Below are positions 7,918-17,342 of a stretch of DNA of 64,000 bases, piece after piece; positions within the stretch are counted from its first letter, which is position 1; every line of letters starts with the position of its first letter. Origin of the DNA: Paenibacillus qinlingensis (GTDB lineage: Bacteria; Bacillota; Bacilli; Paenibacillales; NBRC-103111); contig NZ_JABMKY010000033.1 of assembly GCF_013204845.1 (NCBI RefSeq), positions 1 to 64,000 of the forward strand, given 5' to 3'. The notes under the pieces are model-generated. The model made no database searches and was not told the DNA's origin. It saw nothing but the letters and a program-made list of their open reading frames with translations. A program made the translations under genes and the position numbers.

Positions 7918-9360
7918 TTATTTCTCGATCAAATGCTTCAAATCCTGCGTCAATCCGTTTAATTGACGGATGCTGTCTACGATATTCTGCACCCGATGCT
8001 GCTGCACTTCCGCGCTAGCCAACACTTCTTGAACGGACGCCGCAGATTCCTCGGTAATCGCTGCAACAGACGTCATCTCTTCCGCTACACGCTGCGATGA
8101 AATCTGCAATTGTTGATTCATGCGTTGCAGGTGCGTTGCCTGCTCCACCACTTCCGCTGTATTCGTGTTGATGACCTCGAACAATTGATTGACACTATCC
8201 GTCGATTTCTTCCCGGATTCTACGGCAGTAATGCCAACGGCAACCTTCTCAACCGCTGTCACAACTTTGTCCTGAATAGATCCCAGAATTTCCGAAATAT
8301 CCGTTGATGCGATGTGTGCATTTTGCGCTAGCTTCCGAATTTCGTTAGCAACAACGGAGAAGCCTTTCCCGTGTTCACCTGCACGAGCAGCTTCGATTGA
8401 AGCGTTCAGCGACAATAGATTCGTCTGGTTCGCAATTTCTGCGATTGTGGAAACGATATTCCCAATCTTCACGTTCTCTTCATTCACTTCATTCATGATG
8501 TCGGAGGTCTCGGTGACGATAACGGTGATATCATTGATTTTGAGCGACAAATCTTCCATCTGGGCCTTGCCTTCATTCGTCATTCTCGCTGTATCCCGCG
8601 ATCTGCTGCTCATCGTATTCGATGCCGCCGTGGTCTGTTCCACTGTCTCATTCACATTCTGAATAGCGGATGTAATATCGTTAATGCTGGAGGCTTGGGA
8701 TTCAATACCGATCGTAATCTCTTGAAAAGCAGCCACAACTTCCTCCGTAATTCTACCTGTTACCGCAGCATTCTCTTGTAGGCTTCCACTTGATGTGCCC
8801 AGCACTTCTGTCGTGGAACGAACACCTAACAGTATTTCATCTGTTTTAACCCTTGCGATCTCTGATTCCTTCGCACTTCTGGCAACGTTCGTTAACATTC
8901 TTGTACCAATCTGACTTTGACCGATGAGTGTCATGATCGTGAGCAGATAAAAAGCATTAACGCCAATAGGATCCACATGTGGAGTCAGCGTCGCTATGTA
9001 AACATTCATATTAATCAGACCGAGAACACCATTCAGCACGAGCGGCTTGTAGTCCATGTATAAAGAAATGAGAGCTAAGCTTAAGTATAAAATAAATAGA
9101 CCAAACAAAGATGCACTATTTGACATGAAAAAATAAGAAATAGCACTAAGTCCAATGGCAATCACATACTTCGTATACGGAATAGCAAGCTTCTTCCAGG
9201 TTAAAATCGTGCATACAATGGCAATCGGTACTCCTACCGACGAAAGGGTTACCATCATGGAGGCAGATGTATAGGCAGCCGCGACTCCAAGTGCAAGACA
9301 CGCCCATAAAAGCTTAACCATTAAGCTGTTCCTTCTGTTTAATTCGTGCAGTTGATCCAT
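7918..9360 (-). CDS. Methyl-accepting chemotaxis protein with multi-helix membrane sensor
   Basis: A 480-residue chemoreceptor. The first 165 residues hold about six membrane helices with almost no extracytoplasmic domain and no HAMP domain. The rest is the helical signalling domain with the receptor tip EIANQTNLLSLNASIEAARAGEHGKGFSVVANEIRKLA. It probably senses a membrane-associated or intracellular cue rather than a ligand in a periplasm-like pocket (inference). GGGGGAG precedes the ATG by 10-12 bases. It is transcribed toward ykoEDC but is separated from it by that operon's promoter. Confidence 0.88.
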   Translation of the reverse strand: MDQLHELNRRNSLMVKLLWACLALGVAAAYTSASMMVTLSSVGVPIAIVCTILTWKKLAIPYTKYVIAIGLSAISYFFMSNSASLFGLFILYLSLALISLYMDYKPLVLNGVLGLINMNVYIATLTPHVDPIGVNAFYLLTIMTLIGQSQIGTRMLTNVARSAKESEIARVKTDEILLGVRSTTEVLGTSSGSLQENAAVTGRITEEVVAAFQEITIGIESQASSINDITSAIQNVNETVEQTTAASNTMSSRSRDTARMTNEGKAQMEDLSLKINDITVIVTETSDIMNEVNEENVKIGNIVSTIAEIANQTNLLSLNASIEAARAGEHGKGFSVVANEIRKLAQNAHIASTDISEILGSIQDKVVTAVEKVAVGITAVESGKKSTDSVNQLFEVINTNTAEVVEQATHLQRMNQQLQISSQRVAEEMTSVAAITEESAASVQEVLASAEVQQHRVQNIVDSIRQLNGLTQDLKHLIEK

Positions 9361-9476
9361 CTTTCGTGACTCCCCCTAAATAGCTTTCAACAAAATCAGA
9401 CTTTTCTCTACACCATTCAACAAGTCGCGCTCCAAACCCTCTATTTTACATACCAAAATCAGGATAACTTTAGAAG

Positions 9477-9513
9477 TTGACTTCCACCCCTAAGAAAAAC
9501 TACAATTTGTAGT
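9477..9513 (+). promoter_or_regulatory. Promoter with overlapping palindromic operator before the DUF3105 gene
   Basis: TTGACT (9477-9482) and TACAAT (9501-9506) are 18 bp apart. The -10 element lies inside the perfect palindrome ACTACAAtTTGTAGT (9499-9513), a natural position for a repressor. The CTACAA/TTGTAG arms resemble sites bound by winged-helix repressors of the BlaI/MecI or MarR type; the regulator is not identified. Confidence 0.5.
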
Positions 9514-9582
9514 GTCCTTATTATTTTTTAATAATGAAACCTTGTTTAGGTGGACGATTCCACGATGCAGAAAGGGATTGAA

Positions 9583-10281
9583 ATGATGACCATATTGCTC
9601 TATATCGGACTAGCTCTATTCATTGCAGCTATCATTGGTTATGTACTCGCAGCAAGAATTAACAAAGATAACACCTCGCGTTTGAAAAAGGCTGAAAAGC
9701 AAGCCCTGAAAAAGAAACATAAAACATGGCTCCTTCTTTCACACGCCCTGCTCATTATCGCTCTCGGCAGCGTCGGTACTTCACTTATTCAAAGCTCCGC
9801 AGGCAAGTACAGCCTAGATAAGCTTAATTTCCAAGCGAATATTCAAGTTACAACAGATAAAGACTACGGACGAGATCACAAGGATGGTACCTTGATGTAC
9901 GAGATGAAAATCCCTACTTCAGGTACGCATAGCCCGCATGATTTGAAATTCGGTTTCTACAAAGAAAGACCTGGATACGAGATGCTTGTCCACAACTTGG
10001 AGCATGGAGATATCATCATTCATTATCATCCGGATGCACCCAAGGAACTGCGTGATCGACTTGACTACTTGACCCACTTCAGGACGGCTGGTGCTGGTGT
10101 TCTTGCAGTTCCGAATGTGGATGTTCCTGCTGATCAAGAGGTCGTGGTTACGGCTTGGACGAAAACAATGACTCTCGCCAAGTTCGATGAAGCTAGTGTC
10201 GGTACGTTCATTCACGACTATATTAACAAAGGTCCTGAACAAATCCCTGCTAACATACGACTCGGCGGCGGAACGATGTAA
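9583..10281 (+). CDS. Membrane-anchored DUF3105 domain protein
   Basis: A 232-residue protein with one N-terminal membrane helix (residues about 3-22), a Lys-rich segment, a second hydrophobic helix (about 48-66), then a DUF3105 domain outside the membrane. The family signature is clear: a PTSGTHSPHDLKFGFY segment followed by MLVHNLEHGDIIIHYHP, with clustered His residues that could bind metal. Function is not known for this family. I prefer 9583 or 9586, preceded by AAAGGGA, over the upstream GTG at 9550. The gene ends one base before the stop of the convergent AraC gene, with no room for a terminator between them. Confidence 0.8.
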   Translation: MMTILLYIGLALFIAAIIGYVLAARINKDNTSRLKKAEKQALKKKHKTWLLLSHALLIIALGSVGTSLIQSSAGKYSLDKLNFQANIQVTTDKDYGRDHKDGTLMYEMKIPTSGTHSPHDLKFGFYKERPGYEMLVHNLEHGDIIIHYHPDAPKELRDRLDYLTHFRTAGAGVLAVPNVDVPADQEVVVTAWTKTMTLAKFDEASVGTFIHDYINKGPEQIPANIRLGGGTM

Positions 10282-11064
10282 TTACTTGCGAATGGTTTCA
10301 CGATCTGAAACTAGTTCGGTTGGCACTAACCCCGTCATTCTTCGGAATACGCGATAAAAATAAGACGGATCATTATAGCCAATAAACTCGGCAATTTCGG
10401 TGACAGTCAGGGCGGAATGGCGCAGCATATAGACGGCTGTTTTGATTCTAGTGACGTGAACGAATTCGCTGATGGTTTGACCCGTGACTTGGCGGAAAAG
10501 AGACGCTGCATAATTCGGCGAGCGGGAGATACAGGTGCCTAGCTCGTCCTTGGTGACATGCTCGCGGTAATGATTCTGGATATAGCCTTTCATTTGCTCC
10601 ACCAGAAGTGCGGTTGCCGAAGTTGTGGCTGCCTGATCCCACTCCCGCTGGAGATACACAAACAGCTCTTGCAGGTGCGCATCACATAGCGCCATGTAAT
10701 AGGGCTGTTTGTCTTGCCAGCCGCGATGAATCAAACGCAGGCGATCTGCGATGATGTCGAATTTGCCCGTCTGACGGCAGGTGTAACTCGGTTGTTGCAG
10801 CAGAGGGAAGATATTTTGTGCTGCTTGTGCGTCAAATTGCAGCACAAATTTTTCATGAATTTTTGTTGGCACACTTCGCCCATAATAGGGTGTACCTCCC
10901 GGAATGAGCAGCCATTGCCCTTTGTCTAATACTTGTTTTTTCTCGTTGATCCAGTACATACAGCGGCCATAGATCACGAAAATAAGCGTCCAGTCCTGGC
11001 GGATATTCGGCTGTTCTTCGTTCCATGAGCTGCTTTTATGATAGTGGAAGCCTGATAGCTGCAT
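10282..11064 (-). CDS. AraC-family transcriptional regulator
   Basis: A 260-residue regulator with an N-terminal cupin-like sensing domain (QWLLIPGGTPYYG) and a C-terminal pair of AraC helix-turn-helix motifs (LTVTEIAEFIGYNDPSYFYRVFRRMTG). Start 11064 is preferred because AAAGGTGG lies 10 bases before the ATG. It is divergent from pyk, with overlapping promoters, and tail-to-tail with the DUF3105 gene. Targets are unknown; sugar-metabolism genes are the usual ones in this family, so a link to pyk is possible but unproven. Confidence 0.85.
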   Translation of the reverse strand: MQLSGFHYHKSSSWNEEQPNIRQDWTLIFVIYGRCMYWINEKKQVLDKGQWLLIPGGTPYYGRSVPTKIHEKFVLQFDAQAAQNIFPLLQQPSYTCRQTGKFDIIADRLRLIHRGWQDKQPYYMALCDAHLQELFVYLQREWDQAATTSATALLVEQMKGYIQNHYREHVTKDELGTCISRSPNYAASLFRQVTGQTISEFVHVTRIKTAVYMLRHSALTVTEIAEFIGYNDPSYFYRVFRRMTGLVPTELVSDRETIRK

Positions 11065-11106
11065 AGATCCGTTACCACCTTTCAATCGTACTATATTGCA
11101 TATATC

Positions 11107-11135
11107 ATACTATAGTTCATAGAAACTCACATCAA
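11107..11135 (-). promoter_or_regulatory. Promoter of the AraC regulator gene
   Basis: On the minus strand TTGATG and TAGTAT are spaced by 17 bp. The site overlaps the upstream region of pyk, whose own -10 TATAAT lies at 11143-11148 on the other strand. Confidence 0.55.
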
Positions 11136-11190
11136 TAAGGCATATAATGAAGCCAACTAATCTCTTACATTCGAAAGGAAGTCCTTCACA

Positions 11191-12603
11191 ATGCGTAAAA
11201 CGAAAATCATTTGTACGATGGGGCCTGCATGCGATTCCGTCTCCACCCTGAAAGAATTAATTGGCGCCGGCATGAGCGTCGCGCGTTTAAATATGGCACA
11301 TGGCGATTTGGATGAGCACCGCGGTCGTATCCAGCGTGTACGCCAAGCTGCGCAAGAAATGGGTGTTATTATCCCGATCCTTATGGATATCAAAGGCCCC
11401 GAGATCCGCATCGGCCAATTGAAAGATGCTTCCTATGATTTGCAAACGGGCGATCGTATCGTCTTGACGACTGAACAAATTATCGGCGACTCCAGCCGCG
11501 TATCCGTGAACTACCCAGGTTTGCCGCAGGATGTGAAGCCAGGCAATCTTGTATTGATCGACGATGGCTCCATCGAGCTGCGTGTTGAAATGATCGACGG
11601 CACAGAAGTGACTTGCAGCGTCTTGAACCCTGCCCAGCTGAAGCAGCGCAAAGGTGTTAACTTACCAGGCGTACGCACATCCTTGCCGGGTGTGACAGAG
11701 CGCGATGTCATGCACATCAAATTTGGCGTTGAGGAAAATATTTCGATCGTCGCGATGTCTTTCGTTCGTAACGGAAACGATGTTCGTGAGGTTCGCGCAC
11801 TTTTGGAGCAGCATGGTGCTGGCTTAACACCGATCATCTCCAAAATTGAGAACGAAGAAGGCATGACGAACTTCGCTTCGATCTTGGAAGCTTCCGATGG
11901 CATCATGGTTGCCCGTGGTGATCTTGGGGTTGAAATCCCGACAGAAGAAGTTCCAATTGCACAAAAAGATATGATTCGCGCTTGTAACCTCGCTGGTAAG
12001 CCCGTTATCACAGCTACACAAATGCTAGATTCCATGCAGCGCAACCCGCGTCCGACTCGCGCTGAAGTGAGTGACGTGGCCAATGCCGTGCTTGACGGCA
12101 GTGACGTTGTGATGCTTTCCGGCGAGACAGCCGCTGGTAAATATCCGATTGAGTCCGTGACGATGATGGCGACGATCGCTGAGCGCGTCGAGAAAACGAT
12201 GGTGCGCAGCTCCTTGGTTGATGCACAGTTAGAATCCAACAACGAGATCACTGAAGTGTTGTGCCAAGCGGTTGTATCTTCCGCGAACAAACTCCATGCT
12301 GCAGCGATTCTAACACCGACAGAAACAGGCTTCACGGCGCGGATGATCGCCAAATACCGCCCAGAAGCACCGATCATCGCGGTAACGAACAGCCAGCACG
12401 CGATCAGCCAATTGAGCATGGTGCAGGGTGTCATCCCTGTTCTTGGTGAGTTCTGCGAATCGACGGATGCGATGATTCGCTCCGCGATTAACCAAGCAGA
12501 GACGCTTGGATATGTGAAAAAAGGCGACCTCACCGTCGTATCCGCAGGTATTCCGGTTGGGAAGTCCGGTACGACCAACCTGTTGAAGGTTGAGCGAGTT
12601 TAG
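11191..12603 (+). CDS. pyk: Pyruvate kinase (short form)
   Basis: A 470-residue enzyme converting phosphoenolpyruvate and ADP to pyruvate and ATP. It has the N-terminal TKIICTMGPACDS, the active-site region ISKIENEEGMTNF with the catalytic Lys, the MVARGDLGVEIP metal-binding segment and TRAEVSDVANAVLDGSDVVMLSGETAAGKYP. It lacks the extra C-terminal PEP-utiliser-like domain found in the about 585-residue Bacillus enzyme, so it may be a second isoform. AAAGGAAG precedes the ATG and a -10 TATAAT sits at 11143-11148. It is monocistronic, with a terminator 280 bp downstream. Confidence 0.95.
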   Translation: MRKTKIICTMGPACDSVSTLKELIGAGMSVARLNMAHGDLDEHRGRIQRVRQAAQEMGVIIPILMDIKGPEIRIGQLKDASYDLQTGDRIVLTTEQIIGDSSRVSVNYPGLPQDVKPGNLVLIDDGSIELRVEMIDGTEVTCSVLNPAQLKQRKGVNLPGVRTSLPGVTERDVMHIKFGVEENISIVAMSFVRNGNDVREVRALLEQHGAGLTPIISKIENEEGMTNFASILEASDGIMVARGDLGVEIPTEEVPIAQKDMIRACNLAGKPVITATQMLDSMQRNPRPTRAEVSDVANAVLDGSDVVMLSGETAAGKYPIESVTMMATIAERVEKTMVRSSLVDAQLESNNEITEVLCQAVVSSANKLHAAAILTPTETGFTARMIAKYRPEAPIIAVTNSQHAISQLSMVQGVIPVLGEFCESTDAMIRSAINQAETLGYVKKGDLTVVSAGIPVGKSGTTNLLKVERV

Positions 12604-12657
12604 AGCATCGCAAAGCAGGGAGGATCGGTGGTTGGTCGCTGCCACCGCCTGCCCGTC

Positions 12658-12710
12658 GCCTCCATTGCACAATTAGATGGAAAACCTCCATCTAATTGTG
12701 CAATGGAGGC
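12658..12710. repeat. Perfect 24-bp inverted repeat containing core 1 of a four-core element
   Basis: The arms 12658-12681 and 12687-12710 are exact reverse complements with a 5-base loop. The inner part is the first core of the family A element (12674-12694). There is no T run, so it is not a simple terminator, although the transcript would fold strongly. Confidence 0.85.
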
Positions 12711-12859
12711 TGGTGTAGCGAAATAACTGGAAAAACTCCCGTTATTTTCGAGGAATACCTAGATAATCAGCGAAATTCCGAGAAATAGATGGAATTTTTC
12801 CATCTATTTGCGATTTTTAGCGGAATATCAGTGAATTAGATGTATTTTTTACAGTTAAA
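12672..12859. repeat. Family A four-core dispersed element, copy after pyk
   Basis: Four 21-bp near-palindromic cores lie at 12674-12694, 12724-12744, 12786-12806 and 12837-12857, at distances 50, 62 and 51. Cores 1 and 3 are perfect TAGATGG...CCATCTA palindromes. Arms vary among TAGATGG, TAACTGG and TAGATGT types. The rest of the 12604-13028 gap holds the pyk terminator and the uvsE ribosome binding site. Confidence 0.8.
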
Positions 12860-12881
12860 CTTGCTGCGTATCGCAAACCAT

Positions 12882-12928
12882 TAAGCCTCCCTTCCACCCT
12901 TGTCCTGTGGAGTGGGAGGCTTTGTTGT
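12882..12928 (+). terminator. Likely terminator of pyk
   Basis: AAGCCTCCC...CCAC pairs with GTGG...GGGAGGCTT, followed by TTGTTGTG. It lies after the repeat element, about 280 bp past the pyk stop. Confidence 0.65.
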
Positions 12929-13028
12929 GTTGGGCTGGTAACAAGATGAAAATTTGTGAGAAAGCTACCTATAAAAAGGGGTACACTAGAGTAACCACTA
13001 ACTACCCAGCAACGGAGGACGCACGCTC

Positions 13029-13976
13029 TTGATTATTCGACTTGGTTTCGTATCTACTGCAATGGCAATTTATAATAACACGCCTAGTTCAACATTCACG
13101 TACAAGCTATTCTCCGGGCGGCCGCGTGAAGAGGCCATGCAGCGCGCCATTGAAATCGGCCGCAAAAACCTCCAAGCAACACAGCGAATTCTCTATTACA
13201 ATGCCGCCCACGGCATTCGATTGTTTCGACTATCGTCCGCACTGGTCCCCCTAGCGACACACCCCGATGTGCGGATTGATATTGCTGGAGAGTACGCAGA
13301 CGAGTTGCGCAAGCTCGGTGACTTCGCGAAGTCACACGATATTCGGCTCAGCATGCATCCTAACCAATTCACGCTGCTTAATGGAAGCGATAAGGTGGTA
13401 GATGCAGCCATCGATGATTTGAATTATCATGCGGCCATTCTAGATGGCATGGGGCTGGACGAGGCCGCGATTATTAATATCCATGTCGGTGGAGTATACG
13501 GCGATAAGGAAGCTGCCACGCAGAAGCTTTTCGACAACGCGCCGAAGGTGCCCGAGACTGCGATGCGGCGGTTAACGTTCGAGAACGATGATAAAACATA
13601 CACGTTGGAGGAAACACTTGCCGTTAGCCAGAAACTGCAGCGCCCGTGCATGCTGGATTTGCACCACGATTGGTGCAATCCCTCCGCTGTTTCACCCATC
13701 GAGCTGCTTCCCCAGATTGCCAAGACGTGGGGAGAACTGCCGATGAAGATCCACGTCTCTTCACCTAAGAGCGAGAAGGAATTTCGCTCCCACTCAGATT
13801 ACATCGAGCCGGAGATGCTCACGGCTTTTCTCAAGAGCTGCAAAGAGATTGATCTTCCCCGTATCGACGTGATGATTGAAGCCAAGGTAAAGGATTTAGC
13901 TCTGTTTCAACTTGCAGAGCAGCTTGGCAAAATCCGCGGCGTAAAGCGGTTAGAGGGCGGGGTTTTGAGCTGGTGA
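13029..13976 (+). CDS. uvsE: UV damage endonuclease UvsE
   Basis: A 315-residue TIM-barrel enzyme that nicks DNA 5' of UV photoproducts and some other lesions. The N-terminus IIRLGFVSTAMAIYNNTPS matches the family start, and the metal-binding pieces are present: RLSMHPNQFTLLN, IINIHVGGVYGDK, LTFENDDKTYTLEE, CMLDLHHDWCNP and IHVSSPK. The start is TTG at 13029, with GGAGGA 9 bases upstream; no in-frame ATG matches the family start. Together with the divergent helicase downstream it gives a small DNA-repair neighbourhood, though not an operon. Confidence 0.93.
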   Translation: MIIRLGFVSTAMAIYNNTPSSTFTYKLFSGRPREEAMQRAIEIGRKNLQATQRILYYNAAHGIRLFRLSSALVPLATHPDVRIDIAGEYADELRKLGDFAKSHDIRLSMHPNQFTLLNGSDKVVDAAIDDLNYHAAILDGMGLDEAAIINIHVGGVYGDKEAATQKLFDNAPKVPETAMRRLTFENDDKTYTLEETLAVSQKLQRPCMLDLHHDWCNPSAVSPIELLPQIAKTWGELPMKIHVSSPKSEKEFRSHSDYIEPEMLTAFLKSCKEIDLPRIDVMIEAKVKDLALFQLAEQLGKIRGVKRLEGGVLSW

Positions 13977-13985
13977 GTTCACAAA

Positions 13986-14026
13986 AAAAGAACCGTTTCT
14001 GATGAACTCAGATCCGGTTCTTTTCT
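13986..14026. terminator. Bidirectional terminator between uvsE and yihY
   Basis: AGAACCG and CGGTTCT with an inner CTGA/TCAG stem, A run on one side and TTTTCT on the other. The last codons of the convergent yihY gene lie inside the hairpin. Confidence 0.8.
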
Positions 14027-14862
14027 GTCTTATCGAGGGCCGCATTGGCCTTGTGTATATTTTTCACATGGCGCAAGGCATTAATTTCGCCGCCGATAAT
14101 GATAATTAGCGCTGAGATATAAAACCAAGTCATCAGGACGATGATCCCGCCAATACTGCCATACGTCGCGCTGTAGTTGGTGAAGCTGTTGACATAAAAG
14201 GAGAATGCTAGCGACGTTCCTTGCCATCCGATGGCGGCGAATAAGGCGCCGGGCAGTACGCTTTTACACGTCAAACAAGTGTTGGGTGCGATGTAGTAAA
14301 TACCGATGAATACGACAAAAATGATGACGAAGTTAATAATCCAGCGAAAATGATTCCACAGCTCAATATGGGAAGCCGCCACATGGACGTGCTCCGCCAG
14401 CCAATCCCCGATCCAGTGACCGAATACGCTGAGCAACAGCGCCGAGATGATCACGACTAACATCCCTAACGTCAGCATGATCGCTAAAAAGCGAGAGTGA
14501 ATGAAGCTTTTACGAGCTGGCAAGCCGTACGCTTTGTTAACAGCCCGAACAATAGCATTCATCGCCGCGCTGGCACTCACTAAGGCCAAGATTATACCGA
14601 AGGAGAGTGTGCCGCCTCTTTTGACATTGAGCAGGTTACTGAGTGTTTCCTCGAGCCACCCTGCCACAGCACCCGGAATGTACTCCCGAATCAAGCCAAC
14701 GACATCGTCGGAGGAGAACGGCAAGTAGCCAAGTAAGCTCATTACGAACAGCAGTAATGGAAAAAGGGAGAGCAGAAAATAGTAAGCGCACTGCGCAGCC
14801 AGCCCGGTGGCATCGTGTTCATTGAACTGCCCCCATAACAATTTAACGTAAGATTTAACCAT
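14008..14862 (-). CDS. YihY/BrkB-family inner membrane protein
   Basis: A 284-residue protein with about six membrane helices and the YihY/virulence-factor-BrkB pattern: LAAQCAYYFLLSLFPLLLFV at the N-terminus, ASAAMNAIVRAVNKAYG in the middle and YGSIGGIIVLMTWFYISALIIIIGGEINA near the end. Despite the older name it is not a ribonuclease; function remains unclear, with roles in export or osmotic balance suggested in some species. AAGGA precedes the ATG. It is divergent from the helicase gene, with only 90 bp between the starts. Confidence 0.88.
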   Translation of the reverse strand: MVKSYVKLLWGQFNEHDATGLAAQCAYYFLLSLFPLLLFVMSLLGYLPFSSDDVVGLIREYIPGAVAGWLEETLSNLLNVKRGGTLSFGIILALVSASAAMNAIVRAVNKAYGLPARKSFIHSRFLAIMLTLGMLVVIISALLLSVFGHWIGDWLAEHVHVAASHIELWNHFRWIINFVIIFVVFIGIYYIAPNTCLTCKSVLPGALFAAIGWQGTSLAFSFYVNSFTNYSATYGSIGGIIVLMTWFYISALIIIIGGEINALRHVKNIHKANAALDKTEKNRI

Positions 14863-14951
14863 ACGGCTATTTTTCCTTTCATACGGCTATAATTGTGGTA
14901 AAATAGGTGGTTCAGTCTTGCAAGAAACATTGTTATGAAACAGGTGGTCAC

Positions 14952-17330
14952 ATGAATTCCATTCCTATGTATACAACGCCGTTAGGCTTTAAACCAACGA
15001 TAGAACGTCCAATTCCGCATGCCCAAATGGCGCTTCTTACGAATAGCACGAAGCTCGTACCCGATGGTGATTCGGATAGCTACTTCTTCCGCGACTTAGA
15101 GGAGCACGGTATCCTGCTCAATGAAGCTCAGATCAAGGCTGTCAGACACTTCAAGGGGCCTCTACTCACGCTTGCTGGTGCAGGTTCTGGGAAAACGACG
15201 GTACTTGTGTGTCGTGTCGCCTACTTACTTCGTGTCCATCAGGTACAGCCTGCGAATCTGCTGCTTATTACGTTTTCCAAAAAAGCCGCTGAAGAAATGC
15301 GGGAACGTCTCACGACAATGCCCGGTCTTCATGCAAGCATGGCGGGTGTGATGCAGGTGCGGACGTTTCATGCTTTTTGTCTGCGAGTCCTGCGGATGAA
15401 CGGGCTGCAACAGGAGATTCTAAGCGATGGCCGCTTTCAGCAAATCGTTTTCAAGCGAATCATGCTTAGTATGGGCTTGCAGGATACGTATCAGCCAGAG
15501 GTGCTTATTTCACTTCTTTCCTCCTACAGGATGCAGCTCATCGAGGTCGAAGATCTTCCTGAAGGCACCGAGGAGGAACGGGAAGTAAAGAAAATCTTCT
15601 TACAATATGAACAATGGAAAATGGAACAACAAAAGATAGATTTCGATGATATTTTGATCAAAGCGTACCAACTGCTCCTCCAGAATCCCGATATTCTCCG
15701 CTCCATGCAGCGTAAATTTACGTACATCAGCGTCGATGAGTTCCAAGATACGAATACGGTTCAGTATGAAATTATTAAAATGATTGCGGCCGTTCATCAG
15801 AATCTGATGGTTGTTGGTGACGATGACCAGACGATTTACTCGTTCAATGGGGCGAGAAATGAATTTATTTTGCAATTCCATGAAGAGTACCCCACAGCAA
15901 CAACAGTCACATTGGATATCAACTATCGGTCTACGTCGAGTATTGTGGGCTTAGGCAATGCGATTATTAAACACAATGTACAGCGGAAATCGAAAACGCT
16001 CCTAGCTACAAAAGAAAGTACCCACAAACCGCATTATGTGAAACCTGCGAATAGTGATGACGAGGCCGACTGGTTAATCGACGATATACGGCTTAAAGTT
16101 GCTGAAGGTGGCAGCCAATATGGGGATTTCGCGATTTTGTATCGAACAGCGAGCAACAGTCGGGCTATTATTGAGCAACTCATTCTGCATAACCTTCCTT
16201 TTGTGGATTATGGAACCAATGATTCGTTCTACGAGCAGTGGATGGTGAAGCCGATTATTGACCATTTGCGGATTGCGCATGAGCGGAGGAATTTCGAAGC
16301 CATCGAAGGCGTCCTCCCCTCATTATATATTGGACGAGACCAAGGCATGCGTATTATTCAAGATCAAGAAGCGATTCAGGCGAAAAAGTGGCCTTTAATT
16401 CATCTGCTGGGGCTCCCACAGTTAAAGGAATTTCAGAAAGAAAAGCTGAAAGCCCGCATTCGTTTGATTAAATCCCTCGTGGACATGACGCCACTCGCAG
16501 CCATTCAGGCGATTCGCAAAGATTTCTATGATACGTTCCTTGAGACGAATAAGCGCAGCAAGCTCACACAACATCGTGAAATGCTGAAAGAAACACTGGA
16601 TGAGCTGGAGTCCTCTGCCAAGCGGTTCAATACGGTTGAGCAGTTCCTTTATTTTATCCATGAAGTAGCAGAAAAACGCACAGAAATGCGGACCCAAAGC
16701 AAACAACAATTCGCGGATAAAATTTCGCTGATGACGATTCATAAATCGAAGGGACTCGAGTTCCCGGTCGTGTACCTGCTCTGTGCGATTGAAGGCAATA
16801 TGCCGCATAGCTCGGCACTCGATGCAAGCCATTTGGACGATGTCAAAATGGCGGGCGTCGTTGCGCGGGATAAGACGGCTGCCGCGCTCGAGGAAGAACG
16901 GCGACTGGCCTATGTCGCCGTGACAAGAGCGAAAGGCGAGCTGCTGATCAGCTCGCCGGCGTTCTACCGCGGGAAGAAGGCGGAGCCTTCCCGCTTCTTG
17001 CTGTCCGCGTTCCCTGGCGCGGACGCAGGGGTTGTTACCAGCCGCAGCAAGCCGGCTGGCGGGTTTACGGCCGCTGGCGGAGCTGCGGCCGGGCGTTCAG
17101 TCGCGAGCGGAGCTGCGACTGGCGGGCGGGCAGCCACTGGCGGAGCCGTGGCTGGGGCTGCTGCGACCGCGACCGAGCGGGTCGCGGCGTGGTTGTGCAG
17201 CGCGACCGGCTGCAAAGCCTGGTCGCGGATCTCTTCGCCGCAGGAGGCACGACTCGCGGCGAAGGCGTGCCCGCTCTGCGGCGCGGGCATGGTCAAGGGC
17301 AGCCGCGAGATCGCGCTGGCGCGGCGGTAG
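14952..17330 (+). CDS. UvrD/Rep-family DNA helicase with Ala/Gly-rich C-terminal extension
   Basis: A 792-residue superfamily 1 helicase. Motifs in order: Walker A LAGAGSGKTTVL, motif Ia FSKKAAEEM, Walker B VDEFQDTN, motif III VVGDDDQTIYSFNGA, NYRST, LMTIHKSKGLEFPVVYL and motif VI ERRLAYVAVTRAKGE. It likely unwinds DNA 3'-5' in repair. After the helicase core a stretch of about 60 residues is almost all Ala, Gly, Val, Arg and Thr, encoded by very GC-rich repetitive DNA (about 17020-17180). A Cys-containing tail follows (CSATGCKAW...CPLCGAG), possibly a zinc ribbon. I prefer ATG 14952, with AGGTGG just upstream, over GTG 14907. Confidence 0.88.
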   Translation: MNSIPMYTTPLGFKPTIERPIPHAQMALLTNSTKLVPDGDSDSYFFRDLEEHGILLNEAQIKAVRHFKGPLLTLAGAGSGKTTVLVCRVAYLLRVHQVQPANLLLITFSKKAAEEMRERLTTMPGLHASMAGVMQVRTFHAFCLRVLRMNGLQQEILSDGRFQQIVFKRIMLSMGLQDTYQPEVLISLLSSYRMQLIEVEDLPEGTEEEREVKKIFLQYEQWKMEQQKIDFDDILIKAYQLLLQNPDILRSMQRKFTYISVDEFQDTNTVQYEIIKMIAAVHQNLMVVGDDDQTIYSFNGARNEFILQFHEEYPTATTVTLDINYRSTSSIVGLGNAIIKHNVQRKSKTLLATKESTHKPHYVKPANSDDEADWLIDDIRLKVAEGGSQYGDFAILYRTASNSRAIIEQLILHNLPFVDYGTNDSFYEQWMVKPIIDHLRIAHERRNFEAIEGVLPSLYIGRDQGMRIIQDQEAIQAKKWPLIHLLGLPQLKEFQKEKLKARIRLIKSLVDMTPLAAIQAIRKDFYDTFLETNKRSKLTQHREMLKETLDELESSAKRFNTVEQFLYFIHEVAEKRTEMRTQSKQQFADKISLMTIHKSKGLEFPVVYLLCAIEGNMPHSSALDASHLDDVKMAGVVARDKTAAALEEERRLAYVAVTRAKGELLISSPAFYRGKKAEPSRFLLSAFPGADAGVVTSRSKPAGGFTAAGGAAAGRSVASGAATGGRAATGGAVAGAAATATERVAAWLCSATGCKAWSRISSPQEARLAAKACPLCGAGMVKGSREIALARR

Positions 17331-17342
17331 CGGCTGTTGCTC

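Noticed and set aside
11511..12578. 355-codon open frame opposite pyk
   Set aside because: Antisense shadow of a clearly conserved gene; low-complexity Ser/Thr/Ile composition and no ribosome site.
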